64,000 nt of DNA, from the NCBI GenBank assembly GCA_039621445.1, contig CP154954.1, positions 70,460,150 through 70,524,149 of the forward strand. The letters are read 5' to 3'. Position 1 is the stretch's first letter; every line of letters starts with the position of its first letter. Positions 53,212-63,867 of this stretch are shown here, in pieces. This stretch comes from Euglena gracilis. Taxonomy: Eukaryota > Euglenida > Euglenophyceae > Euglenales. The notes under the pieces were generated by a model. It did not search any database and was not told the DNA's origin. It was given only the letters and a program-made list of their open reading frames with translations. A program made the translations under genes and the position numbers.

Positions 53212-56200
53212 CGGGGCTCAAAAAAAATAAGGGGGTGATGTGAACCAAGCACTCGGTCACGTGGGTAACGCGTGACCAGGGCGGGCCCCTGGCGGGCGGG
53301 GTGTTCTTCCGGATCCATTTGAACAGGTCGCGCATGGAGGTCCGCTCCGTCACCAGCTCCGCGGTGTACTTCTCCCGCAGCCAAGCGAACTGGTTGGCAG
53401 GGCAGAAGGCACGGGCCCAAAAATTTTCACACATTTTTGTCATTTCAATTTTTTTTAAGCACCCGTGTGCGTGTGGGTGTGGGCGATTTCGCCAATGGGG
53501 GCGACAATTTTTGCAATACCTCGGCCATGAGCATCATTATAGTTAGTGCCAGCGCAGCGCTGTGACACAAGATGACAGGATTTTTCAAAGATGGGGGGTA
53601 CCCCCTGGGAGGGCGGGGGGACCCCTCCCAACCCGGGCCGTAAAAAATGAAATACCTGGCTGTTGCCCTGGGTGTGTGGCCCCTCCTCCAGGGGGGGGGG
53701 TTGACCCAACCAACCCCTCCAACCTTTCTGTTTCTGTTTCAAGTTTCTGCTTGACCTCTTGGGGCATTCAGCCTTTCATCCGCATGGAGACCAAAAGAGC
53801 AGGACGTTGAGAGGGTGGGTGACAGGGAGAGCGAGAATTGTCAGCCACATGCCTGACGCCGATGGTCCCCACCACGATGGCCGCCAGCATCACCGTGTGC
53901 ACCGCCGCCTTCCACCCCCAGCTACGGAGCCACGGCGCCCACCTCTGCAGCGGGGCCCACAGCACATCCGACGGCAACAGCCCGACTGCGGGCGAGGTCG
54001 GCGCAGTGAGGGCTTCCTGGAAAGAGGACAAGAGGGGAAAGGAGGACCAGAAGAGCTTGTTTGAAAGAAAATATGAATATATAGCTGATATATAGTCATA
54101 TATAGGTATATCTGACTATATATGAATATATTCATATATAATCTTGTATAAAATAGACAAATATATCTTGTAAAAAATACACACATGATAGGTAAATAAA
54201 AAATCATGTTCATTAGTAATTGGGGGACACATATATGTACACACACATTAGATAGAAATATGGTATATATGCATACATAAACATAAACTTCATTAGATTG
54301 TCTATTTATAAAAAATATAAGTAGATTAAAATATAAATAAAAAATCATAAATATTTAATGAATTAATGACATTATGATTTATTAACATCTCGTTTATAAT
54401 TATACATTGATATTTTCATATTGGGGGGGGGAAATTAAGACCTTGGTGAAGGTTTTATTTAGTGGGGTCATTTTGGGTGGGAAAATCAAACTCCCGATAC
54501 CGAAATCGGACATGTTCTCCAACATGTTTTTGCAGTCATTCTGCTCAATATGTACCGATTTTCCACAGAGTTCTTTCGCTCAAAAATGCACGTGGGTCTG
54601 TCTGTGGAAAGAACACCATATCTCTCTTGACCCATAGAATTGATGAGACACTCGCATTGGGCATTGGCCCCCCAAGCCTCCGTTGTGAGCTGCCTCGGAC
54701 AGGATGCAGAGGGCTGGAGTCCACAGCCCCCGCAGGCGGGAGATCAACGCGCACAGCACCGTGTACTGGAGGGCCATGCCGCGGGTAGGCTGAAGTTACC
54801 CAACCAGGGGGGGCAAGGATGAATGGGTAACCTTGAGGGGGGAGGGGGACCCCCCTTCAAGGCTGGACCCCCCCCAACAAAATGGTAAGGAGCCGGGAAG
54901 ATTTTCGGTTTTGTTGACGGACAAACGGCCGGATACCAATCCGAAATTGTAGAAGAACTCTTGATTTTTCTTTGAGAATAAATCCAAAAAGGTCATTTTT
55001 GAACAAAATTTCATGTGATAATTTTTCTTCACGTGAAAATATGAAACCACCCAAATGCTCAAAAGTGAAGAAAATGGGCATTTTTGTTCGTTTTTCAAAA
55101 ACTTCGTCAGTTTTGAACCTGCCAAGGGGGGGTCTGGATACCCCTCCCAACATCCGACTCCCCTACCACCACCTCAAAACCGAAGGCTTCCCATCATCCC
55201 TGGGGGGGGGTCGGAACTGGGAGTGCCCCGGGGTGCCTTCCATTACCCCCCCCCTCCTGGTTGGTATGGTATTTATGGTATGGTATTCATGGTTGCATTA
55301 TTGTATTCCTGCCTGACTGTGCCCAGAAAACATGGCCGAAGATGATCCTTTCCAGGTGTGTCTTCGCCCAGTTTCCAGGTTTTTCGCCGCGTGCCCAAAC
55401 ACCCCGCCGGTCGGATATGGGTGCCTGAGTGCCGGCCCACAGGCGGGCAACCCCCCCCCCCCATTGGTTGCACTGAGGCTTCTTGCCTGTTTATGGCGGG
55501 CACCCGCTCGGGGGTCAGCAACGAATTAAAATTCAGCCTGGCCGAGGTGGCACACTGCCCCGCGGGAGGGCAGGGTCGTCGGGGCCGTGCCGGGCCCAGC
55601 GACCCGCGCCGGCGAAGCGTTTTGGGGACCCTCCGATTTCGATTCAAAAAGCAACGGATGGTGGATTGGACGCGAAACCACTTTTCTCTGGAGGCCTTTT
55701 CACGCCGAAGGGACGGGCACCCCTTCCTCTCCCGACAGGTCCGCCGGTACAATGCGGGGCAATGATCTCGGGGAGGCCGTGCGCGATAGGCTGCTCAACG
55801 CGACAAGTAAAGCGAGCCAGGCTGATACCATCCCCAGGGAGATGGCAGCCTCGCAGGGGAGGGGTACACCTTACTGTCGTCATTTGTACAGGATTTGGAG
55901 GTCCCAAAATTACCGCCAAATTATTATTATTCTGACTATTCATTTGCATTTCTATCGTTATTGTGGTTATTGTTGTTGTTGTTATTATTTGTTATAGTTG
56001 TGGTGGCAGTGGTGGTGGTGGTGGTGTGGCAATGGTGGTGGTGGTGGTGGTAGTAGTAGCCGTAGTAGTAATAGCCATGGCAGTATTAGTACAGAGGTTT
56101 AGGACCCGAGGGAGGGGTCCTGACCCCACCCTCTGGGGGACCCCCCGGGGGGGGGGGGGGCTCGGGGGCACCCACTGTTGGGGGGTCAATTTATTTGGGG

Positions 56201-56354
56201 GTCCAGAAAATATTTTCGGCGCTTTGTGCCAAAAATAGAAGCGCCCGACCCCCCCCCTCAGCAGGGGGCTCAGCCGGGTCCCCCCAGGTCACGAACTTAA
56301 AAAAATTCTCTGTAGTAATACTAATAGCGGATGCAGCAGCAACAGTTGCAGTGG

Positions 56355-56405
<51 letters not shown>

Positions 56406-59400
56406 TGCTGTGATATTACTATTATTATTGTTCCACAACCTAGCCCTGTTAGCAAACCCCCAGAATGGATCCATTAGGATTCCCTAAGGCCAAATGTGGA
56501 CCATAGCTGGAGTTGAGCCCTCCTGGGGGGAACTGTGAAACCTTAAGCAGACGCCCGAGTGCCAAGGAGAACGCAGGGGACACTGGCCAGAGAAAAGGTC
56601 GACCAGGATGTGCAGGCCAACGACTAGCGCGACGAGGGCAGTGAAGACGAGGAGCCCCGTCTGGGCGAGCTCACCGGCAAGGCACCCCATCTGGAGGTGA
56701 GACTTTTCTCAAACAGGGATTATGAATGTTATTATAACATGAAATGTTAATAAAATGTATATTTCTTGTTATTATTGAATACCAACAAAATAAAAAAAAT
56801 AAAAAATGAAATAACATAAAAATTTAACCCAGAACATGGCAAAAGCGCAAAAAAAAGGAAAAGAATTGTCTGTGCGTCAGAGGCCACGGGGCGCCCTGAG
56901 GGCGGTACACCTGCGTCGGCAGGCCCCGGTACCCATCAATGCGGAGGTAGAGGGATGTGTGAAAGTCAGTGAACGTGCCTCGCTTCGCCTTGACGAGGTT
57001 GGGCATGTGGTCGATCGCAGAGCTTGGGGGACCTTTTGACCAGTTTCATTTTCTTGATTGCATTATCGGATTTTGCGTAAAAATGACATTTGGGGTGTTA
57101 CAGAACGACCAGTAAAAATCTCAGCATGAACCTTGCACCTTGAATGTTACTAAAAACTAGCATTTTGTTGCTTGGTTGGGCGGTACTCCCAGTGTTATAA
57201 TTGCAAAGCAAAACGGGGCTCACATGTTTACACCATCATTTGGTCAAATTACATAGGTTGTTGGGGCACACTGGTGAGTTTCCCCTTTGCTCAATTTTTT
57301 TATGGGTGCAGAGGGAGGTATGTTGTTCGGGTTGCAGAAATACCATGCCGGGGGGGGTGATTTGGGGGGGGCACACTTTTGGGGGGTTTTCAAACATTCA
57401 CCTTGGGGGGGGTAGTTGAACATTGGGGGATGGCAAGAGGTTTCAAAATTAGACCGGGCACAACCAGGCATCCGCGACTTTGATTCCACAAGGAACCAAA
57501 TACTGTGCACCGCCTCACCTGTTTCCCTTCAATGCATTTTCCTGCAACCACTGGTCCTCGTCTCTGTGAATTCAATGTCTTTTTAAGAATAATGGTATCC
57601 TATATGTAGTCCCCCCCGCTGTTCATTTTTACATAAGACAAAATAATATCCCCCAAACGCTCGGCGAAATAAACCTGGATGACAAAAGATTAGTGCTGGA
57701 AAAATCGACCGTTTCCGCCAAAACGGTCGAGGTAAATGGAGGTCCGGTGAGCTTCCAAAATCTCAAAATCGCAAAACATAAAATCTTCATTTGTTCTGCA
57801 TGTGTGGACATCAAAGACATAAATGACATCATCAGATTTGGCAACAGTTCAGTCCACTTCACATTAAAAATGAGATTTTTTTTGGAAAGATTGCCCCCCC
57901 CCCGCAAAATTTGAAAGCCTCCGGACTAAACCCAATGCAGAGCTCCAAACTCTACAATTCCAACCCCCCACTGCGACACTCATGCTTTTGGACAACGCGG
58001 GCCACCCCGCCAAGCCCTGGGCATCATCGTGGATGTCCAACTGCCGCTGCAGCGTGAGGCGCAGCGCGACGGAGGCGGCCAGCACAAGGCCGATGACGAC
58101 CACGAGCCGCAGCAGCCGCCGGATGCGACTCGGCGGGCGCTCGTCGATGGTCGGGGGGAGCCCCGGCCGAATGCAACTGTTGGCGACCAGGTCGGGCGAT
58201 CAGGTCGGGTGGGAGAGGGGGGAAGGGCAGAGGGTGGAGGTTTATTTCAGTTCCTCCGGGGGGGGGGTTGGCACCCACCAGAGCGGGGGGAAATATGCAA
58301 CAAGGCACCTCAAAATATGCAATGCAAAAAAATGTAAAAAAGTGCAAAAATACAAAAAAAGCAAGTTGCATATAAATTCCTTCAGGTGCTTCCTGGGGCT
58401 GTACACTTTTCCACTGGAGAGGACCTAGAAAAATTTCACCTGCTGCAAAAAAAAGTTGCACCAGCGCTTTGCGAGGATAGGGACGGGGTTTGATTCATTC
58501 TTTTCTTGCTACATCGTTCCCAAAAATGCCAAGAATCAGCACTATTGGAGCTTTGGAATTTGGGCTCTTTGGAGCCGCTCACTGGAAAAGGATACAATTG
58601 CAGCCAGCTCCACTAGCTGGCTACCATTAGACTTTCACAGGAGGCCGGCGGGAAATTCCACAGGCCGACTTTGGACAAACCACCGTTCAGCCCCCCCCCC
58701 CCCCTACTGGCACCGACGATGGCGTGAAAAAAACTACTTCGGTGCCAAACAAAAACTCTTTGACCTCAAAAGCAGAAAATGGGGTGACGATGGGGGATGA
58801 TGGGGGGGGGGGCGGGGGAGCAACACAAGAGCACTGGTGTAAGGGGGGGCAGAAGCGAAGATAGTGCCGGCCATCAACAGACAAGAAGCCTTAATGAAAC
58901 TGGGGGGGGGGGTAATGGGACACCCTCACCACCAGGCCAAGGCTGGGCCGTGACCAACGTCCGCCGTGGCCCTCGGGCCGGCCGGGGCTCCGGCAAGAGC
59001 AGGGCGGCGAGCCAGCAGCAGAGGGCCAGGCAGGCGTACAGGGAGCACGCGGTCATCAGATTGCCGAAGAGCGCCACGGAGGCGATCAGCACGGCGGCGA
59101 CAGAGAGGCTGGGGGGGGGTCGGGGGAGGTCCTTTTTTTTAAGGACCCGGGGGGGGTCCGGGGGGGGGGTGGGGGTCGGAGAGGGCCTGCGGGGGAGGAG
59201 CGGCTCGGGGGACCGAATTTCGGTGCGGTCAATTTTGGGGATCAAAATTTTTTTCACCATTTTATGCCTCTGGTGGGGTATACACTCTGCCGACCTCTCA
59301 CCCTGCCCCCTGGGGGAGGGGAGCTCGGTCCTGACCTCCCGCACGGGTCACCAAACTTGAAAAAACCTTTGGTCGAGGGAAACGCCAGCAATGTGGAAGG

Positions 59401-62400
59401 AAGCTCCCCTCCACCAGGGCTGTGAGGAAGGCCTGGAGGGGGGTAGTCACCCCCCCCCCACTGCGCCGCGCATAGAACAATTCCTTCTCGGAAAATCGGA
59501 AAGAAGAAGAGGTGGGGGGGCAAGCACCTTCGGTCACCCACCCCTTTGGGCCCTGCATCGCCCTGCATCGCCGTAGAGCCATCCAATGGTGCCCTATAAC
59601 TCAAGACCAAAGTTCCTAGCCCGAACCTCAGGCAACCCCCAGGCAACCGTACAGTCAACCATCAGGCACATCCACACAAAATCCTCGTTGCTCACACTTT
59701 GCATCGGCCACACTACAAAAGAGCATGCAGCACACAGGGAGGCACAGAGTCAGTCACGGTGAGGTGAAGGTTAGTGTCAGGGTCAAGGTGACAGCACTGT
59801 CAATGACAGTGTCACTGGGCCTCTGCCCTCTCGAGCTTGTCCAAACACCCCTGGCACACTGTCACGCGGGTGGGGGGGCAGGGCATCCATCGGCTGCAGC
59901 CGTTTGCTGTACACAAGGCGGCATGCGACTCGTGTAGGAATCAGGCGCACAAATACAGCAGGGGCACAGGAAGGGTACTGCAAACACGACCACCTCACCC
60001 TCCAGCACCCGTAGCTCCTCCAGCCGGTCCCACCACTGCCTCTCCATCAACAGCAACCACTGCCGGTCGTGCTTCTCCTGACCACGCAGCTTCCTCCACT
60101 GAAGAAGAGGACGCTGGTCAGCGAAGGCCTTTGGGGGTCACACTTCCCGGGGGTCCCGCTTCTTGGCCTCCAACCAACCTTCCTCGACATCCAACTCGCG
60201 ACTTTGTGTATTAAATTCGCGGCTCATTGGATGCCAATCCTTCCAAAGGCGCAGTATGCGCACCCCTACAAGCATCCTCGGATTCACATGCCCTACAAGC
60301 ATCCACGGATGCACATGATCATGCACATGCTTACAACCGCGACTACAGTCGCCCGTTTATCCCACAACTTAAGATTCCCCCCATAACCTCCCTCTCCCAC
60401 CGGAGCATCCACTCCAGGGAATCACCCAGGGAAGGCCAGACCAGCCAGGGAGGAACATCGTCGACTCAGGTACGAAGCAAGCACCAATGTGGAGGCTGTA
60501 CGCAGGTATGCATCAGGGGCACGATACCTTCGGCTCCAGGGGAGTCACACACCTCCCGGAGGGGGACAGAGAGGTCCAGCACGGCAGCAGAGGCAGAGGC
60601 ATGGGCAGACATGAAGGGCAGGCTGGAGTGGTCTACAGGGGAGGGAGGGACGAGACAACAGAGGTGTACCCAGCAGTATGGGCCCAAATATGGACCCCAC
60701 TTCAGCCATCCAAAATCCCCGCATCCAAAAAATCCAAAAAAAATCCCCGCATCGCCCTGCATCGCCCTGCATCGCCCTACATCGCCCTGCATCGGAACCC
60801 CACCTTTGGCCTCCAAAATTCCCGCATCGCCCTGCATCGCCCTGCATCGCCCTGTATTGCCCTGCATCGCCGAAGGTGCTTAGTGGGGGGGTCGAACCTC
60901 CACATCCACCGCCTCTAAGGTGTCCGTGAGCCCTGTTCATCCATCCCCCCACGAAAAGGGCGGACACACTGGCCAAATGAGGCACCTTTTTGCATTCAAC
61001 GATGCATCCACATGGAAAAGGAGATGGCTGATGTTTTGAAAGAGGGCAACGCAGAGGGGGGCCGACCCAGCCATGCCTGGCCCAAGGTGTGCACTGCGGC
61101 GAGGGACTTGAACTTCCGGCCGGGCAGGTAGTGGGGCCCCAGGGCGAACATGACGAGCAGGGTGGCCAGCTGCAGCATGAGGAGGGAGGAGGAGAGCTGC
61201 CAGCTGACGATGCCGCCAGGGCTGTGGGTCCACGCCACCTTTCGTTTTACGTCAGAAGGCCCCCCAGGGGGCACCCCCCGTGGAGGCTTCGGTATGGGTT
61301 TCCCATCTTCCAAATATGGGTTTCGGCGCGAAATGCTGAATTTTTTTCTTCTTCAGGAAATGCTCTCGGACGGCCCGTTTTTGGGGGGGGGGAGGGGGTC
61401 CCCTCCCCTGGGGTGTCTCACGCCGGGCGGTTTGGGAGGGTCTTACGGCATTCTCTTCGAAACACAACCACAAATAACGGGTCCAACGAATGGCATCACT
61501 ACTGGTGGCAAGCCGAAGGTACTGGCAGACAATGCCTGCAATTTCTACTCAAGCCCCCCCCCCGCAGTGTGAGAAAGCAGACTGCGTCCCCCCAGCCAAA
61601 CCCCGACGACGGATTTGGAGAGACAATGGCTCAGTGACGGACGTTAACCTACAGGATGATGCAGAGATGTGAGACAGAATTGCAAAAACCACTGGGCATT
61701 TCACTAAATTTTGAGCATACGAGTGTGTGTGAAAAACCACGTATTGGAACAGGTTGTGTGCATTTAATAAAATCGCCACATGTTTTTTATTCCCCTTGTG
61801 CTTTGGTGCGATATTCTCTCCACATTTTCAGTTTCCAGTGCGGGGACTTTGGGTTGATATCCCACGACAGCGGAACCATGTCTGAACGCGGGAACCGGAA
61901 CCGATACGGCGGTACGGCGATGCACACGACAGGAGAGCGGGCTGGCTTGCCTCGCTGCCCAGCGGCCCTGGGCGGAGCCCACCAGCAGGCCGAGCATCGC
62001 CCACAGCAGCGCCATCGCCAGCCGCGGCCGCTGCCGCTCGTCCAGCTCCAGGTGCGCCGTCAGCACCGCGTACTGCGCCGCCAGCAGTGGCACCGCAAAC
62101 GTCTCCCGGAGGGGCACCGGGAACAGGGCTGGTACCTGGTGGCGGGAGAAACTGATCATGCGTGTGTGCGTGACTTGCATGACCTGTGTGCGCGCACGCG
62201 CGCGCGTGTGTGTGCGTGCGTGCGTGCGCGCGCGTGTGTAAGGCCGCGCGTGCGTGCGTGCATGGGTGTGTGTGGGCCAATATACACCCACCGCAGTTTC
62301 AACGCGCACGCATGCATGCACACGAGTGAATGTAGGCCCCTGTGATCACGGCGGATGCGTTCACCCGTCACAAAAGACGCAACAAAAAAAATGGGGATGC

Positions 62401-63293
62401 CCGGGCCACCCCCTGGGCTGGTTCCAGGAGCGGGTGAGGTGGTCGTAGTTCGCGAAGTAGGCCGCGGCGGAGGCGGCGGCGCAGGGGAGGCTGCCGGTGG
62501 TGAGCAGCGTGGCGGCGTAGAGGGAGGTCGGGTGCAGCGCCTGCGTTGGAGAGCAGGCCCGTTCGGGGGGGGGGGGGGGGTTGAAATTTCCGCCAAACTG
62601 AAACGAAACAAACGGCCCTGCAAGATAACTCTGCCCGCTGCGGAATTGGTGCACTGACCTTTTTTAAAATGATGACGCCTACCCCTTGCAACATCATTTG
62701 GGGATGCCCAAAACAGAATTTATTTGGCTAATTTGTCACTTTTCCAAAAAGCACTTTGGGACCAAAATGCTGTTCTTGCAAAAGGTTTTAACTTATTTCA
62801 ATGCTTCTGTTCGTTTAACAATAAAAAATTATGGCATTTTCAGTGATCATTGTGCTTTACCACTGCCTGGCAGAAAATTGTTTTATTTTCTAGGTTGCTC
62901 CCATCAAAAGGGGGGGTGGTAGGTGCAAAATTATTTGGACGAAACTTTTTCGGCCGTCCCCCTAAAAATTATTTGGACAAACTTTGCAAAGCTTCAGGGT
63001 GTTGAAGCTTACTTGGGAGGTTTATCAACCTGCCTCACCACCTGGCTCATTGTCTATGTTGGAATTGTCGGAGGCGAAGCAGAGGGAGTGACCAACACCT
63101 TCCCCATTTTGAAATCCTGTGCTCTCCTCATCGGCCAGAAACAGACAGCTTCGGCGGGGGGGGGGGGGGCTTGCTGGCGAGCATGACAGATGGGGCCTAC
63201 ACAGGAAGGCGGAGCGGACGTAGAAGTCGATGGGGAGACGCTGGGTGAGGCAGCGGTAGGGACCCAGCGCATACAACCCGACCAGAGGTTTTT
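50597..63293 (-). CDS. DPY19-family protein C-mannosyltransferase, multi-exon, 5' incomplete
   Basis: About 15 exons on the - strand encode, in order, the hallmarks of DPY19 proteins: PPLRE-type loop (PVPLRETFAVPLLAAQY), several hydrophobic membrane segments, the ADDAHIG-like DIHDDAQ, the YKDFDTLLY-like FTDFHTSLYL, and near the C-terminus LFKWIRKNTP...DAVIGSEM...RRSIVHPHYEDRG (family: EWIK..T.PDAVFAG.M..VKL...RPIVNHPHYEDAG). DPY19 enzymes sit in the ER membrane and transfer mannose from dolichol-phosphate mannose to Trp of WxxW motifs. The N-terminal exons lie beyond the right edge. Three introns appear to be GC-AG with conserved phase. A TGA/TAG-bounded frame ends at 50,597. Confidence 0.88.
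50711..50902 (-). CDS. DPY19-like, C-terminal exon
   Basis: 64 codons; acceptor CCCCACCCCAACAG. Reads PSGPVWPAMVDSGEDGDPPP, RQPNPYFQLVYQPKGQSFGF, GEFRLYKILPR. The RLYKIL end equals the family's final FxVYKV. A donor GTGCGT follows; without splicing the frame runs on to a stop at 50,597. Confidence 0.75.
51636..51886 (-). CDS. DPY19-like exon (YSMYSRK region)
   Basis: Acceptor TTGCCCTCCCAG, donor AG/GTAAGT. Reads HKYYMVSHFYARRKLQDVHR, ILTGYGAEYFLDNCIVCDSD. Family counterpart: KIVYSMYSRKAAEEVKREL...VNYYILEESWC. An earlier donor (GTTTCC or GTGTGT) would fit the next exon's phase better, so the 3' border is uncertain. Confidence 0.8.
51915..52025 (+). repeat. A-rich (AAAAATGC)n repeat
   Basis: CGAAAAATGCAAAAAAAATG units in an intron; a similar tract lies at 58,310-58,365. 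Confidence 0.7.
52807..52922 (-). CDS. DPY19-like exon (HPHYED region)
   Basis: Acceptor GGCTGCCAG; reads DAVIGSEMIMSAMLRLSTGR, then RSIVHPHYEDRG. This is the most conserved block of the family. The end lies near 52,807, possibly at a GC donor. Confidence 0.85.
53141..53210 (+). repeat. (GT)n microsatellite
   Basis: About 68 bp of pure GT in an intron. Confidence 0.97.
53293..53389 (-). CDS. DPY19-like exon
   Basis: Acceptor CTGCCAACCAG. Reads FAWLREKYTAELVTERTSMR, then DLFKWIRKNTPPA. It corresponds to the family's EELIEWIKYSTKP, directly before the DAVFAG block. 3' border approximate. Confidence 0.8.
53876..54016 (-). CDS. DPY19-like membrane exon
   Basis: 47 codons, phase 0; acceptor CTCTTTCCAG, donor GTGGTG. 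Reads EALTAPTSPAVGLLPSDVLW, APLQRWAPWLRSWGWKAAVH, TVMLAAI: hydrophilic loop, then the start of a membrane helix. Confidence 0.7.
54060..54420. other. AT-rich intron sequence
   Basis: TATATA-rich, no motif or exon. Confidence 0.5.
54694..54789 (-). CDS. DPY19-like membrane exon
   Basis: 32 codons, phase 0 to 0. Acceptor TAACTTCAG, donor GAG/GCAGCT (GC-AG intron, in phase with 54,016). Reads GMALQYTVLCALISRLRGLW, then TPALCILSE. Family: YHALQLLAYTALGILIMRLK, LFLTPHMCVMASL. Confidence 0.75.
55751..55849 (-). CDS. DPY19-like membrane exon
   Basis: 33 codons, phase 0; acceptor CCCTGCGAG, donor GTACCG. Reads AAISLGMVSAWLALLVALSS, then LSRTASPRSLPRI; a membrane helix followed by a basic loop. It joins the next exon (54,789) in frame. 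Confidence 0.6.
56000..56062 (+). repeat. (GTG)n microsatellite
   Basis: GGTGGCAGTGGTGGTGGTGG..., continuing as GTAGTAGTA. Confidence 0.85.
56098..56296 (-). repeat. G-rich element (introner-like) in DPY19 intron
   Basis: On the - strand begins GTTCGTGACC and ends GGGTCCTAAA; inside it has CGGCGCTTTGTGCC-type hairpin and long C/G runs. Same ends as the elements at 59,132 and 63,294. Confidence 0.55.
56356..56411 (+). repeat. (CTG)n microsatellite
   Basis: About 16 CTG units with one GTT interruption. Confidence 0.95.
56584..56690 (-). CDS. DPY19-like membrane exon
   Basis: Acceptor TCTCACCTCCAG; reads MGCLAGELAQTGLLVFTALV, then ALVVGLHILVDLFSG. In phase with the exon ending at 56,911. A donor could be GTCGAC (phase 0) or GTGTCC. 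Confidence 0.75.
56911..57022 (-). CDS. DPY19-like exon (YKDFDTLLY region)
   Basis: 112 nt; acceptor TCCCCCAAG, donor CAG/GTGTAC. Reads SAIDHMPNLVKAKRGTFTDF, then HTSLYLRIDGYRGLPTQ. Family: HIGNLLTSKFFSYKDFDTLLYTC. Confidence 0.85.
57023..58016. other. Intron of the DPY19-like gene
   Basis: No exon recognised. 57,345-57,420 has G runs; the rest is mixed unique sequence. Confidence 0.4.
58017..58176 (-). CDS. DPY19-like membrane exon (ADDAH region)
   Basis: Acceptor GTCGCCAACAG; reads DERPPSRIRRLLRLVVVIGL, then VLAASVALRLTLQRQLDIHD, DAQ. Family: WVIQGCFWLFGTVILKYLTS, KIFGIADDAH. The donor is not GT at the expected place (CAG/GGCTTGG). Confidence 0.8.
58955..59131 (-). CDS. DPY19-like membrane exon
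   Basis: 59 codons, phase 0 to 0; acceptor TTAAAAAAAAG is the last base of a G-rich element; donor GTCACG. Reads DLPRPPPSLSVAAVLIASVA, LFGNLMTACSLYACLALCCW, LAALLLPEPRPARGPRRT. Family: ISLALCFVLMFGNSMLLTSY, YASSLVIIWG. Confidence 0.8.
59132..59356 (-). repeat. G-rich introner-like element
   Basis: 225 bp; on the - strand starts GTTTGGTGACCCGTG and ends GGGTCCTTAAAAAAAAG directly at the exon 59,131. GT...AG ends with long C/G runs inside. Confidence 0.6.
59357..61076. other. Intron with a possible small exon and decamer repeats
   Basis: A frame at about 59,996-60,075 (-) reads WLLLMERQWWDRLEELRVLE between CACGACCGGCAG and GTGAGG and could be an exon of this or another gene. The rest lacks motifs. 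Confidence 0.3.
60739..60871 (+). repeat. (CATCGCCCTG)n decamer repeat
   Basis: About nine units in two blocks (60,749-60,795 and 60,823-60,871) split by CATCGGAACCCCACC...; also two units at 59,553-59,575. Confidence 0.85.
61077..61221 (-). CDS. DPY19-like membrane exon
   Basis: 145 nt: one base, then 48 codons, ending CAG/GCATGG (GC-AG). Acceptor GTGGACCCACAG. Reads PGGIVSWQLSSSLLMLQLAT, LLVMFALGPHYLPGRKFKSL. Family: LPWQFAQFVLFTQIASLFAL, YVLGYIDICKLRKI. In phase with both neighbours. Confidence 0.85.
61951..62135 (-). CDS. DPY19-like exon (PPLRESFSYPF region)
   Basis: 185 nt; acceptor TCCCGCCACCAG, donor GAG/GCAAGC (GC-AG), leaving two bases that fit the next exon. Reads PVPLRETFAVPLLAAQYAVL, TAHLELDERQRPRLAMALLW, AMLGLLVGSAQGRWAA. 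Family: PPLRESFSYPFLVLQMLLVT. Confidence 0.88.
62186..62265 (+). repeat. (GT)n/(GC)n microsatellite
   Basis: GTGCGCGCACGCGCGCGCGT, GTGTGTGCGTGCGTGCG; lies in the intron. Confidence 0.85.
62410..62540 (-). CDS. DPY19-like exon (FFNHGEATRVMW region)
   Basis: Acceptor CTCTCCAACGCAG; reads ALHPTSLYAATLLTTGSLPC, AAASAAAYFANYDHLTRSWN, then QP. Family: [20 protein letters not shown]. Donor border uncertain (GTGGCC does not keep phase). Confidence 0.8.
62555..63202. other. Intron of the DPY19-like gene
   Basis: G16 run at 62,565-62,580; otherwise unique sequence with an open - frame of no known family. No exon called. Confidence 0.35.
63203..63293 (-). CDS. DPY19-like exon, first one in the window
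   Basis: Acceptor GGGTCCTAAAAG is the end of a G-rich element. Reads KPLVGLYALGPYRCLTQRLP, then IDFYVRSAF; family position is the loop before the second membrane helix (xxGDPACFYVxxIF). Donor GTGTAGG or GC; phase to the next exon unresolved. Confidence 0.6.
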
Positions 63294-63840
63294 CTTTTAG
63301 GACCCAGGGGGAGGGTCCGAACCCACCCACCGAGTGCCCGGGGGAAAGGGGGGGGGGTGGCTCGGGGGGACAACTTTTGGGCGGTCAACCGTGGGGCCAA
63401 AAATTTCCCCCGCTTCGCGCCGAAAATAGAGGAAAACCCCCGCCTCTGTTGGGGAACCCACTCGGTCTGCCCCCCCCCCCCCATTGGGGGGGGGGTGGGG
63501 GGCTCGGCCGCACTTATGGCCAGTTTCCCACCGGGAGGGGTCCCGCAATCCTTGACAATTTTTTTTGCCCCACAAGATGAGGTTATTTTGAAGACCGGGG
63601 GGGTCCGGGGGCGGTATCTCCCCCCCCCCTCCCCCGGAGCGGGCGCCGAAGGCGCCCGGAACTCCACGGTCAGTGGGTCCTGTGAGTACCGCCCCCCCGG
63701 TGGGTCCTGGGGGATCCTGGGGGGGGGGTCTTGGGGGGGGGTCCTGGGGGGTCCTGGTGGGGAGGGGTCCTGGGGGGGGGGAAACTGGCCATGACTCCTC
63801 GGCCGGGACCCACCCATCCACCCATCACGGGTCACGAAAC
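63294..63840 (-). repeat. G-rich introner-like element, long copy
   Basis: On the - strand begins GTTTCGTGACCCGTG and ends GGGTCCTAAAAG at the exon border. Contains GGGCGCCGAAGGCGCCC, CGCTTCGCGCCGAAAATAG and many C/G runs. Identical end design to 59,132-59,356. Confidence 0.6.
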
Positions 63841-63867
63841 TTAAAAAAAATATCTGAACCCGACCCA

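Noticed and set aside
60739-60871. Possible CRISPR-like array
   Set aside because: Uniform 10-bp tandem units without spacers, in a eukaryotic intron; a minisatellite.
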